From positions 1-37,403 of the forward strand of contig JAKATM010000003.1 of NCBI GenBank assembly GCA_021818765.1: a stretch of DNA of 37,403 nucleotides, in the 5' to 3' direction. Each line of letters starts with the position of its first letter. Within the stretch, counting starts at the first letter, position 1. Positions 1 through 9,222 of this stretch are shown here, piece by piece. The translations under genes and the position numbers were made by a program. The notes under the pieces are model-generated. The model worked only from the letters and a program-made list of their open reading frames with translations, was not told where the DNA came from and searched no databases. This DNA is from Thermoplasmata archaeon (lineage in GTDB: Archaea > Thermoplasmatota > Thermoplasmata > Thermoplasmatales > Thermoplasmataceae).

Positions 1-156
1 GATGTAATCAGAAACCTTTACTGCTTTCTTGGTGATGCGATCATATCTCGAGGTGGAACGGTAGAGGTAATAATTCCCGTTGAGAAGTTTTGCCTCCAGG
101 GGAACATTTCTCTTTCTTCTCTCATCCTCAACAATCTTACTTACCCAGTCTTCCAC
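1..156 (-). mobile_element. N-terminal fragment of an IS-type transposase, truncated by the window edge
   Basis: Not in the ORF track. Manual minus-strand translation from a GTG at 156-154: VEDWVSKIVEDERRKRNVPLEAKLLNGNYYLYRSTSRYDRITKKAVKVSDYI. The 'GNYYLYRSTSRYD' style N-terminus is typical of IS4/IS1634-like archaeal transposases. The reading frame is open to the window edge. Confidence 0.55.
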
Positions 157-174
157 TAATCCCTATAGGGATTA
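157..174. repeat. 18-bp perfect palindrome TAATCCCTATAGGGATTA
   Basis: Sequence equals its own reverse complement. It abuts the putative transposase start codon. Confidence 0.8.
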
Positions 175-582
175 TAGACTAATAAACATTTGTGCCAAGC
201 AATGATTAGAAATGTGGAAGAATTATGCAATCACAAAATTCTATTCCCTAAAATTTGCGATGTTAAGGTTTAAAAAGTGGAACTGATAAACAGGTAATGT
301 ACAATTAATTTTATTTCTCCTAGGACAAAAGTCAACAACGCTGCTTTAAAAAGTAATTTCTAGTAATCAATTCTATTTTTTAACGCTTGGGTTCATTAAT
401 GGGGCATTAGTTTGGTGCGATGTAGAAGTTGATTAGACAATAATTTAATAGAATGAACATCTGAAAATGGGAAAATTAAATGAGATTGGATTTTAAATGA
501 TATTTAAGCTAATTTTGCACATGAACAAAAAACTTTAAAATATAACTATCTGAATATATTTTTTTAACAGAACGTAAGGAGT

Positions 583-2157
583 GTGATTAATATAGTTGAA
601 AATAGCGTAGGTAGTTCGGTTGGAAGCGTGAAATCGCCATATGGATCCTATCGTCTAATAAAGGATAAAAACGGTAGACAGTACAGGGTCGGAGAACGCC
701 CAGAAGATATTACCAAGAAGGTTTTAGGGTACAAGATTAGTAGAAGAACAATGGTTATTGGGGCATGGATGTGTTTCTTCTTTGGTAGTGTTCTGGAATA
801 CGGCTGGGGGTCCGCTTCCACGCTTGTTATTTCTCACTATGGTTGGTCTACTGTTGAGGGGTTCTTCAATTATACTGTGTACGTATTGTTCGAAGCCACA
901 GTAGCTGCGTACATATTTTCTCGTCTAAGGGAAAAAGGGCTCCTCTCTTTGAGGCGAATGCTCTGGCTAGGATCGGCACTGCTTATAATTTCTTATATAT
1001 TCTTCGCCAACTCATTTTCCCCATGGATCTCTTACGTCGGTTATGCAATGTTAGGCGGCCTTGCCTCTGGTCTCGGATACGCGGCTGGCGGTGGAGTAAT
1101 TTCAAAATGGTTTCCTGACAAGAGAGGGTGGAGGCTTGGTCTCGCGAATGGAGCATGGGCATACGGCTCCGTCCCATTCATTATAATCTACACTGACCCT
1201 AGCCTATTTTATCCCGGCGACTTCCAGTTTGTCCTTTATATGACAGGTGCGATCATAGCTGCTGGTCTTCTTGTTGCTTCATTCCTTGTTTGCGATGCTC
1301 CAAAGAACTGGTGGCCTGCAAGTGTTGACCCACTTGTAGTAGCAGCAGGCACTTCAAAGTCCAAGGAGCTTCAGGCAAACCCTCCTGCAGTTGCACAGTT
1401 TACAACTCAAGAATTTTTCGCAACCAGGCAGGGAAAGGCACAAATGGCTTCATTTACACTTGCTTTAGCGGCTTCACTTTTCAACGTCTCTTTATATGCA
1501 CCTTTCGGTGCTGCAATGGGATTTGGGGGCGGTATAGCTTTTACAGTTGGTGCTGCTGGATTCGCCTTCACGGATGGTATAGGAAGACCAACACAGGGTT
1601 GGATATCGACATTTATAGGAAGAAGGAAAGCCGTTACTATTTTCTACTTACTTATGGGAATAGGAGGTCTCGGTGTCCTGGCCGCTGGATTGGCCCATCA
1701 GGCCATCTTATGGGCAATACTGGCGGTGCTTACCGGGGCCGTTTCCGGTTCATGCTTCGTATTTGACTGGCTCATTATTGCTGATTACTTTGGTGAAAAT
1801 AATGTTGCAACAAACTGGTCGGTGCCTTATATGCTTAAAGTCTTTGGAGGCGCATTTGGTGGGATAGGCGCAACAACATTACTTGTTTTTGCAAGCGGCT
1901 ATGGATGGGGAACGGTTCTTGGTACATACACAGGAATCGTGACTTTTACAGATTTATCTTGGATACTTGCATTCCTGATAGCCACTATATTCGCATTGGT
2001 TGCAGCTGCTTTAGTTTGGTTCTACGAGAAGAAACCAACTATCGAGGAATATTATAAAGTGCGTGAGAAGCTTGGTTTGCCAATACCTGCAAGAGGAGAG
2101 CGGCAACCTTCTCCTGAGTTGACAGAATCCAACGAAGCGGCGGGGGGTGCTAGATAA
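583..2157 (+). CDS. MFS transporter, oxalate/formate antiporter (OFA)-like
   Basis: 524 aa with about 12 hydrophobic segments and glycine-rich MFS-type motifs (GLASGLGYAAGGGVISKWFPDKRG). GTG start. Confidence 0.8.
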   Translation: MINIVENSVGSSVGSVKSPYGSYRLIKDKNGRQYRVGERPEDITKKVLGYKISRRTMVIGAWMCFFFGSVLEYGWGSASTLVISHYGWSTVEGFFNYTVYVLFEATVAAYIFSRLREKGLLSLRRMLWLGSALLIISYIFFANSFSPWISYVGYAMLGGLASGLGYAAGGGVISKWFPDKRGWRLGLANGAWAYGSVPFIIIYTDPSLFYPGDFQFVLYMTGAIIAAGLLVASFLVCDAPKNWWPASVDPLVVAAGTSKSKELQANPPAVAQFTTQEFFATRQGKAQMASFTLALAASLFNVSLYAPFGAAMGFGGGIAFTVGAAGFAFTDGIGRPTQGWISTFIGRRKAVTIFYLLMGIGGLGVLAAGLAHQAILWAILAVLTGAVSGSCFVFDWLIIADYFGENNVATNWSVPYMLKVFGGAFGGIGATTLLVFASGYGWGTVLGTYTGIVTFTDLSWILAFLIATIFALVAAALVWFYEKKPTIEEYYKVREKLGLPIPARGERQPSPELTESNEAAGGAR

Positions 2158-2414
2158 TGGCAGAAAAACAATTAGAGGAAGGATCGACCATCCATAAGGG
2201 AAAAATAGATGTCTCAGACACTGTGATATATGTAATAGGCTTTATCATGGTAGGGATTGGTCTCCTGATCGGCGTATTAGCCATTACTAAGTCATCGCAA
2301 CTTATCATGGCACTCGGACTTACTATTTTATGGATAGGAGTTCTGATTACATGGTTCAGCGGCATAATAGGAAACAAAGTCATTCCCGAAGGTTTTGGCC
2401 CTAAGAAGCAGTAG
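2157..2414 (+). CDS. Small two-helix membrane protein, translationally coupled to the MFS gene
   Basis: 85 aa. The start overlaps the preceding stop (TAATG). Two TM segments. Confidence 0.7.
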   Translation: MAEKQLEEGSTIHKGKIDVSDTVIYVIGFIMVGIGLLIGVLAITKSSQLIMALGLTILWIGVLITWFSGIIGNKVIPEGFGPKKQ

Positions 2415-2565
2415 TATTTTCACGGGCACTATTTTTTTAAACAATTTTTTTTCCTCAATTTTAATTTTTCATAATTATGTGTTTATGCTGGTGATCGTTC
2501 TACCTATTCCAAAAGACCCAAATTTCTATGGTTAAAGCTTAAATAAAAAGCCAAGTTCCGGAAAT

Positions 2566-3504
2566 GTGGAAACACAGTATGAGCAGATATATCGGAAACA
2601 GCATTACTCCCTTGTTGGGAAGCACTCAGCGGTAAAGGTCTGCCACTGGACTAAAAGCGAGCTCAGGGGCGGTGAAGGATGCTATAAAGGAACATTCTAT
2701 GGAATAAAGTCACACCAGTGTGTTCAAATGACTCCTGCAGTTTCATCCTGTACGGAGAACTGCTCATTCTGCTGGCGTTTTCAGGGCTTTGATGGAATGC
2801 ACATCTCTGATGAGGACGATCCAGAATTTATTCTGGAAGAGAGCATCAAGGCGCACAAGAAACTCCTGACAGGATTCAAGGGAAACCCGATGGTTTCAAA
2901 AGAGAAGTGGGAGGAATCACAGGATCCAAAACACATTGCAATATCGCTTACGGGCGAACCAACCCTATACAGTCGCCTTGGCGAATTCATTGCACTCGCC
3001 AGAAAAAGGGGAATTTCAACCTTCCTTGTGACAAATGGAACACTCCCTATGGTTCTTGAGAAACTGGATCCTCTCCCGACGCAACTTTACGTCACTGTTG
3101 CTGGGCCAACTAAAGCAATTTTTAACAGCGTTTTAAACCCGGCGCTTGGAAACGCATGGGAAAACTTCAACCGGACATTGGATCTCCTCCCCTCACTAAA
3201 TACAAGGAAAGTGGTCAGGCATACCCTTGTCAAGGATGTCAACTTTCCTTATTTGGAGGAGTACACAGCAATGGACAAGCGGGCTGATCCCGACTTTATA
3301 GAGTCAAAAGGCTATGTACATGTAGGAGCGTCCATAGCAAACCTTAGCCAGGACAATATGCCTTCGCATGATTCCATAGTTGACTTCTCCAGAAAATTAG
3401 CTGCAAACCTTGGTTATGTTTACACAGCCGAGCGGAGGGAGAGCAGGGTATCACTTATAAGCAAGGATCCATCCAGAGCTAAGATCGATTTTTCCGCGAT
3501 ATAG
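2566..3504 (+). CDS. taw1: S-adenosyl-L-methionine-dependent tRNA 4-demethylwyosine synthase (Taw1/TYW1 family radical SAM)
   Basis: CTENCSFCWRFQGFDG radical SAM CxxxCxxC with the TYW1-typical 'CWR' context. Also AISLTGEPTLYSRLGEFI and FLVTNGTLP. Confidence 0.93.
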   Translation: METQYEQIYRKQHYSLVGKHSAVKVCHWTKSELRGGEGCYKGTFYGIKSHQCVQMTPAVSSCTENCSFCWRFQGFDGMHISDEDDPEFILEESIKAHKKLLTGFKGNPMVSKEKWEESQDPKHIAISLTGEPTLYSRLGEFIALARKRGISTFLVTNGTLPMVLEKLDPLPTQLYVTVAGPTKAIFNSVLNPALGNAWENFNRTLDLLPSLNTRKVVRHTLVKDVNFPYLEEYTAMDKRADPDFIESKGYVHVGASIANLSQDNMPSHDSIVDFSRKLAANLGYVYTAERRESRVSLISKDPSRAKIDFSAI

Positions 3505-3551
3505 ATGGCGTTCAGATATTATAAAACCTAAGCATCATGATTTGAAGAAAT

Positions 3552-4739
3552 ATGCTGGACTATTCTTTTAGTGATGAGGAGGAGCTTCTCAGGCAAACCG
3601 CAAGGGAATTCTGCGAACGTGAAATTTCACCAAAAATAAAACAGATGATGCATGACAGAAAGATGCCTTCATCCATCTGGAAAGCAATGGCAAAAATGAA
3701 CTTTCTCGGGATGAATGTGCCTGCTGAGTATGGAGGGATGGGAGCAGATCCTATCTCTACAGCAATAGTCGCTGAAGAGATATCCAGGGCTGATCCTACT
3801 GCCTCAATACCAGTTCTTTTCCTCGTCGATAATGCATGGTCGTACCTTATCTCGAGATACGGGACAACCGACCTGAAGGGAGAACTCCTGCCTAAGGTGG
3901 TTAAGGGAGAAAGGATAGTCGGGATAGCATCCACAGAGCCGAACTATGGATCCGATATAGGATCAATGAAATCTTATGCTACAGAGAAGAATGGGAGTTA
4001 TATTGCGACAGGCGAGAAGTCATACATCAGTCTTGTCAGGGACATAGCGGAGACTGGTGGCGGTTTTGTCACTGTTCTGAAAACTGATGTAAGGAAGAAA
4101 ACCGATGGCGTCTCTCTCTTCTACATGCCTTATGACAAATCATTTGATGTTACATATCTGGAGGAGATGGGACGCGAAGGTTCCTCATGGGCGGCTTTCA
4201 GGTTCAAGGACATAAGCATACCAAAAGAATACATGCTAGGTAAATTGAACGGTGGGTTCAAGATAATTCATGAAGGATTTGAATTCGCACGCGGCTTAAT
4301 ATCAGTTATATCAACGGGTGCAGCTATAAAGTCCCTTGAGAACGGTGTCGAGTACATGAAGCAGAGGGACGCTTTCGGTCAACCCATTGTAAAGTTCCAG
4401 GGGCTGCAGTTCCAGCTTGCAGAACATGTAGCTAGGATGGAGGCTGCAAGAAACATTGCTTACAAGGCCCTCTGGATGTATTCTGCTGAGCAAAAATCCG
4501 GTCGTTTCACGAGGTTCCAGGTAAGCAAGGAGATCGCTATAGCAAAACTTCTGACGACTACATGGGCCTTTGACGCAATAAATGATGCGCTTCAATGGCA
4601 AGGGGCATTCGGTTATTCCAAGGAGTGTCCCGAAGAGTGGGCACTGAGGGGAATCAGGTCATTCCAGCTGGCTGAAGGATCTCGTGAGATTATGAAGGTC
4701 ATCATAGCGAGGGAGACTGTCGGCAAGGAAAATATGTAA
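3552..4739 (+). CDS. Acyl-CoA dehydrogenase
   Basis: ACAD N-terminal, middle (ASTEPNYGSDIGSMKSYA) and C-terminal (QWQGAFGYSKECPEEWALRGIRSFQLAEGSREIMK) signatures. Confidence 0.93.
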   Translation: MLDYSFSDEEELLRQTAREFCEREISPKIKQMMHDRKMPSSIWKAMAKMNFLGMNVPAEYGGMGADPISTAIVAEEISRADPTASIPVLFLVDNAWSYLISRYGTTDLKGELLPKVVKGERIVGIASTEPNYGSDIGSMKSYATEKNGSYIATGEKSYISLVRDIAETGGGFVTVLKTDVRKKTDGVSLFYMPYDKSFDVTYLEEMGREGSSWAAFRFKDISIPKEYMLGKLNGGFKIIHEGFEFARGLISVISTGAAIKSLENGVEYMKQRDAFGQPIVKFQGLQFQLAEHVARMEAARNIAYKALWMYSAEQKSGRFTRFQVSKEIAIAKLLTTTWAFDAINDALQWQGAFGYSKECPEEWALRGIRSFQLAEGSREIMKVIIARETVGKENM

Positions 4740-4741
4740 CT

Positions 4742-6277
4742 TCATTCATTCCTTTCATTTTTCAGTGAGTTAGTCAGGTGGAACGGATTCAGCAGATTAG
4801 TCAGGAAGGCAGAGAGATCTTTCCACTGTATCTGTTTTGTAAGCAGCAGCACTCCTGTGAATACCAGGCCTGCGGCTAATATGAGTGGAATCAGTATAAA
4901 AATTCTCTGCGGATCTATATATCTAACGAAAAGGAAAATGAACAGTGCCTCAGCGGCCGCAGGAACCAGTGGATAGAACGTTCTTAAGCTGAATGATATA
5001 TGTGACGTTCTGTACAGTGAGATTCTCAGGGCAAGATAAAGGAAGAAGCTGGCGATGAGCGAGCTCACTCCACCACCCAAAGGACCAAGTGACAGTGCCG
5101 TTATCCCAAATATGCTGCTTGGTATAAGTATCAGGTTCAGCGCAATATTCATGACCAGGCTCGCTACTGTCAGGAGACCAACCGATCTTGCCTTATTCTT
5201 TGCAATTAGCGCCGAACTTGATGGTACCATGAGCACAACGAAGAGCGCATTGATCGAAAGTATGGCCAGAATATCTGAGTACGGCACATATATGGCGCTG
5301 AAAATTCTCATGATGTAATAGCTGAGAAATAATGTCACAACCACAAAAGGAAGTATGAATATTACTACCAGGCGCTCGAATTCATTTGTCTGCCGGTTCA
5401 AATTCTTTATGTCGTTTTCTGCATGCAGCCTGGCAAGGATTGGCAAGAAGAAGGCAGTCATTGCCGTTCCCAGGCTGCTTAATATGAGTGCTATTTTTTG
5501 CGCAAGATAAAAGCCGCCGGTTGCAAAGTCCCCCCAGAAGAACTGTATTATGACCTTGTCAATGTTACCATTAACCGTACCTATTATTGTTGCAAGTGAA
5601 AGCGGGATAGCAATCTTCGTGTATTTCTTTATATATGCAATGCTTATCTTCGAGAATTTCCAAGGCCTGCCTAGATTATAGGAGATGGCAAAATATGCAA
5701 AGTAGGAAAAGTCATATGCGAGCGAAACAAAGATAGCAGCCATGGTCTCAGAAAGAATTCCTGGCTTTACAACTGCTATTATGCCAATGACTATGAACAG
5801 CGAGTTCCTGATGATTGCATCAGCTATCAGGGGGATTGCGAACTTGGCTGCCCTCATATGAGATCTATGGTACGATTGCGGAAACGATCCGATACTTACG
5901 AAAAAGTAGTATGGAATAAGGCCAAGAACCACCCAATATTCGACAGAAAACTCAAATCCTCGATGAAGGACATCGGTCCACACAAGCAAAGCACCGTAAG
6001 TTGCGACGGCGAATACGACTCCCAATACAAGCTTTATAAAGAGGAAATTAGAGTTTGCCGATCCCTCATCCTCGCCAGATGAAAGATATCTTACATAGGC
6101 TGTCGAATACCCCATGTCTGTGAGGAAAGACATCACGCCGACAAAACCGATGCCGAATGAAAGAATACCCCATGCGACGGGATAATACCTTGTGATGAAG
6201 TAAACGCCAACAAGACCGAATATACTATTCAGAAAATTCTGAACAACAAGGACCGGCGTCTTGGATGTAAACAACAA
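4742..6277 (-). CDS. Polysaccharide/oligosaccharide flippase (Wzx/MATE-like membrane protein)
   Basis: 511 aa, about 12-14 TM helices, RfbX-like pattern (FGLVGVYFITRYY; FYLAQKIALILSSLGTAMTAFFLPILARL). Confidence 0.8.
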   Translation of the reverse strand: MLFTSKTPVLVVQNFLNSIFGLVGVYFITRYYPVAWGILSFGIGFVGVMSFLTDMGYSTAYVRYLSSGEDEGSANSNFLFIKLVLGVVFAVATYGALLVWTDVLHRGFEFSVEYWVVLGLIPYYFFVSIGSFPQSYHRSHMRAAKFAIPLIADAIIRNSLFIVIGIIAVVKPGILSETMAAIFVSLAYDFSYFAYFAISYNLGRPWKFSKISIAYIKKYTKIAIPLSLATIIGTVNGNIDKVIIQFFWGDFATGGFYLAQKIALILSSLGTAMTAFFLPILARLHAENDIKNLNRQTNEFERLVVIFILPFVVVTLFLSYYIMRIFSAIYVPYSDILAILSINALFVVLMVPSSSALIAKNKARSVGLLTVASLVMNIALNLILIPSSIFGITALSLGPLGGGVSSLIASFFLYLALRISLYRTSHISFSLRTFYPLVPAAAEALFIFLFVRYIDPQRIFILIPLILAAGLVFTGVLLLTKQIQWKDLSAFLTNLLNPFHLTNSLKNERNE

Positions 6278-6365
6278 GCCGGTATGTATAAAAGAGAATA
6301 AATATTATCATTGACTACGTCGCTGAACAAAGAAGAGCAATCTGTCTCTTCAGGAAGAATGCCGG

Positions 6366-7631
6366 ATGCCATGGAGTGAAAAATACAGGCCGCAGAACCT
6401 GCAGGATATTGTTATCACGGATGACCTGTACATCAGGATATATTCGTGGGTTGAAAAATGGCTTTCCGGGAGACCCCAGAAGAAGGGGCTAATCCTTTAC
6501 GGACCTCCGGGAACGGGGAAAAGCAGCACTGCGTACTGCATTGCTAACAGTTTTGGAATACCTGTCATAGAGATGAATGGATCATCCCAGAGAAACAGCG
6601 ACAAGATGAAGGAAATCGCGGGCAATGCAGCTATGTCGAGAGACATTTTCTCCAATTATTCTGAGCCAAATAAGAAACCCGATAAGATTATACTGATAGA
6701 TGAGGCAGATAACATAGATGCCGGACGGACCGGTACGGACTCTGGAGGAATCAGGGAGCTTGGATCGATAATCAGGAACACAGCATGCCCTATAATACTC
6801 ACAATGAACGACTTCTACGAGTTCCGGAGAAAGAATGGGGCAGATACCGTAATATCAGGGTCGGATGCGATAGAGTTCAAGCAGTATGCAAGGAGAAATG
6901 ACAACAACTCCAAAAACTTCAGGATGAAGCTGTTGAAACGAGTAAGGGACATCCTGGCAAAAGAGGGAAAATCACTTGGGCCTGAAATTCTCAACGACAT
7001 ATTTGAACGAAATGGAACAGACATCCGCGCTATCTTGAATGACGTAGAGGCGGCAGCCTCAAGTACCTCGACAACTATATCCGGCGAAAGGGATGAGCCA
7101 AGTAACATTTTCAGGTCGCTTGAGAGCATTCTTATCGACCGGGATCCGGTTAAGAGTCTTTCCTCTCTTGCTGACAAGGATTTTACGGTAGATCAGCTTC
7201 TTCTGTGGATTGATGAGAATCTTGTAGATGTCGCGGACAACCCAGCAGATCTTTCATCTTCTTACGAGAATATAGCGATAGCGGACCTTTTCAACGGCTT
7301 CGTGATCAAGAAACAGCACTTTGCCTTCCAGGGGTATGCACAGGAAATAGCGGCCTTGACGGGATCCACGCTACAAAACTCTGCCAAGCATTTCCTCAAG
7401 TTTCAGTTTCCGGCATACCTCAGCAGGATGTCTGCGGTAAGAGAATCAAGGGAGGCAAGGAAGTCCGTACAGTTGAAGCTCGCGAGATTCAATCACTCAT
7501 CGACTGGAACCATTTCCGCATATGAATGGTTTTTCCGGCTGCTTGCGCAGTCTTCCGGTCAGGAATTTTCATCCCTGGCCAGCAGGTTGTTGCTGTCAGA
7601 GGCAGAAGCTAGAATAATCGGCGGCAAGTAA
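6366..7631 (+). CDS. rfcL: Replication factor C large subunit
   Basis: MPWSEKYRPQNLQDIV start, Walker A GPPGTGKSS, Walker B IILIDEADNID, clamp-loader C-terminal domain. Confidence 0.93.
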   Translation: MPWSEKYRPQNLQDIVITDDLYIRIYSWVEKWLSGRPQKKGLILYGPPGTGKSSTAYCIANSFGIPVIEMNGSSQRNSDKMKEIAGNAAMSRDIFSNYSEPNKKPDKIILIDEADNIDAGRTGTDSGGIRELGSIIRNTACPIILTMNDFYEFRRKNGADTVISGSDAIEFKQYARRNDNNSKNFRMKLLKRVRDILAKEGKSLGPEILNDIFERNGTDIRAILNDVEAAASSTSTTISGERDEPSNIFRSLESILIDRDPVKSLSSLADKDFTVDQLLLWIDENLVDVADNPADLSSSYENIAIADLFNGFVIKKQHFAFQGYAQEIAALTGSTLQNSAKHFLKFQFPAYLSRMSAVRESREARKSVQLKLARFNHSSTGTISAYEWFFRLLAQSSGQEFSSLASRLLLSEAEARIIGGK

Positions 7632-7634
7632 TAT

Positions 7635-7892
7635 CTAGGTTCCGACTCTCTCCTTGCATTTCTTTATGGTTCCGCTGACTGTAATGACAGCTATACCTTC
7701 AAGCTCTTTATCAATGAAGTGGCAGAGATTATCTTTCTGGAACTGATCGGTCAGAACAATTGCATAGCAATCCTGCCTGAATTTCACCTTAGATCCAAAC
7801 CTAGACCTTATTCTATTGAGTGCTATTTCGACGCCTCCATTATTTTCCCCTTTTATGAGGACATATCTCTTGCGGTAGAGCGATCCCTTCAA
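7635..7892 (-). CDS. rnp2: Ribonuclease P protein component 2 (Pop5/Rnp2) candidate
   Basis: 85 aa, TTG start. RKRYVLIKG N-terminus and C-terminal VITVSGTIKKCKERVG resemble the Pop5 RxRYxxF and SGTIKK regions. Confidence 0.65.
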   Translation of the reverse strand: MKGSLYRKRYVLIKGENNGGVEIALNRIRSRFGSKVKFRQDCYAIVLTDQFQKDNLCHFIDKELEGIAVITVSGTIKKCKERVGT

Positions 7893-8075
7893 CCCGGACT
7901 TATAATAGGGCTGGATATTTTATTTTTGTAAAATCTGAAGGCGATCCAATGAAACAGTTGATCTAATGCGCCGAATAGTAGGTTTTTACAACAAAACAGC
8001 GATGAGAGTAACTTTCTCAACATGAGGGGTGGGCAGGAAATGTAAAACATAAATACGCACGCACGGTCACAAATC

Positions 8076-9203
8076 ATGAAAGTAATCAAGGCAACGACTC
8101 TTTTTGATGGATCGACAGAAAGCAGGGATCAGTACATTGCGTTTGATGATGAGATCAGATATATCGGGAAGAAGAGGCCGGAAGGCGAGCTAATTGCTGA
8201 AGGTATCGTCACACCGGCAATAGTTGATGGCCACAGCCACATTGGAATGGACAGAGCAGGAGAACCAATGTACGAGAGTGAGGCAAACGAAAAAATGGAC
8301 TCTATTTACCCTCTGGTAAGGGCAATTGACAGCATTTACATGGATGATCATGCATTTACTGAATCAGTGGAATCGGGAGTTCTCTACTCCACCGTGCTGC
8401 CGGGTAGCGGCAACCCTATTGGAGGCAAAGCCGCTCTCATAAGAAACTTCGCAGGCAACACGAGGGACGCTTTCATCAAGGAGATAGGAATAAAGGCTGC
8501 CCTCGGCTACAACCCCCGAAGTACGGTGGAATGGAAGGGAAAGAGGCCTTCAACAAGGATGGGAGCAGTGGCTTTGCTGCGTGAAAACTTCTCCAAGGCT
8601 GTCAAGGCGAAGAAACTAATTGATAAAAAGAAAAAACTTCCGGAGGAAATGGAACCATTAACGGAAGTATTCATGGACATACTTTCAGGGAAATACAAAT
8701 TGATGATACATCTGCACAAGGAAGACGATCTCTACATTGCGATTCAACTGGCCAGGGAATTCGGTTTCAAATTTGTCGTTAACCATGGCCTCGACATATC
8801 CAGGGCATTACCATTCGAGGATCTAAAGAAGCTCAACATACCGCTTATTTATGGCCCGCTTGATTCGCATCCATACAAGGTGGAATTAAAACATGAGACA
8901 TGGCGGAACTGCGAGCACGTAATGAAATCCGGCGTTAAATTTGGAATGATGAGCGACCATCCTGTCATACTGCAAAGAAATATGTTCTACACCATGCGGC
9001 ACTTCCTGAGGTTCGGCATGAGCAGGGCTGAAGCGATTTCGCATGTAACAAGCATAACGGCAGATATCATAGGGGCAGAGGGCATTGGTAGCTTAAAGAA
9101 AGGCTATAGATCGTCCCTTATCGTCTGGACCGGGGATCCATTCAATCTATCAAGCTATCCCTCAATGGTTGTTGGCGAGGGCAGGATACTGGTAGAGCAG
9201 TGA
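8076..9203 (+). CDS. Amidohydrolase (imidazolonepropionase/dihydroorotase-like superfamily)
   Basis: VTPAIVDGHSHIGM (HxH), LMIHLHKEDDL, VVNHGLD, MMSDHPV, EGIGSLKKGYRSSLIVWTGDPF C-terminal amidohydrolase motif. Confidence 0.9.
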   Translation: MKVIKATTLFDGSTESRDQYIAFDDEIRYIGKKRPEGELIAEGIVTPAIVDGHSHIGMDRAGEPMYESEANEKMDSIYPLVRAIDSIYMDDHAFTESVESGVLYSTVLPGSGNPIGGKAALIRNFAGNTRDAFIKEIGIKAALGYNPRSTVEWKGKRPSTRMGAVALLRENFSKAVKAKKLIDKKKKLPEEMEPLTEVFMDILSGKYKLMIHLHKEDDLYIAIQLAREFGFKFVVNHGLDISRALPFEDLKKLNIPLIYGPLDSHPYKVELKHETWRNCEHVMKSGVKFGMMSDHPVILQRNMFYTMRHFLRFGMSRAEAISHVTSITADIIGAEGIGSLKKGYRSSLIVWTGDPFNLSSYPSMVVGEGRILVEQ

Positions 9204-9222
9204 CCTTTTTAGATCAGAACCT

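Noticed and set aside
7889-8089. 66-aa minus-strand ORF in the spacer upstream of the amidohydrolase
   Set aside because: No motif, overlaps the likely promoter region of both flanking genes.
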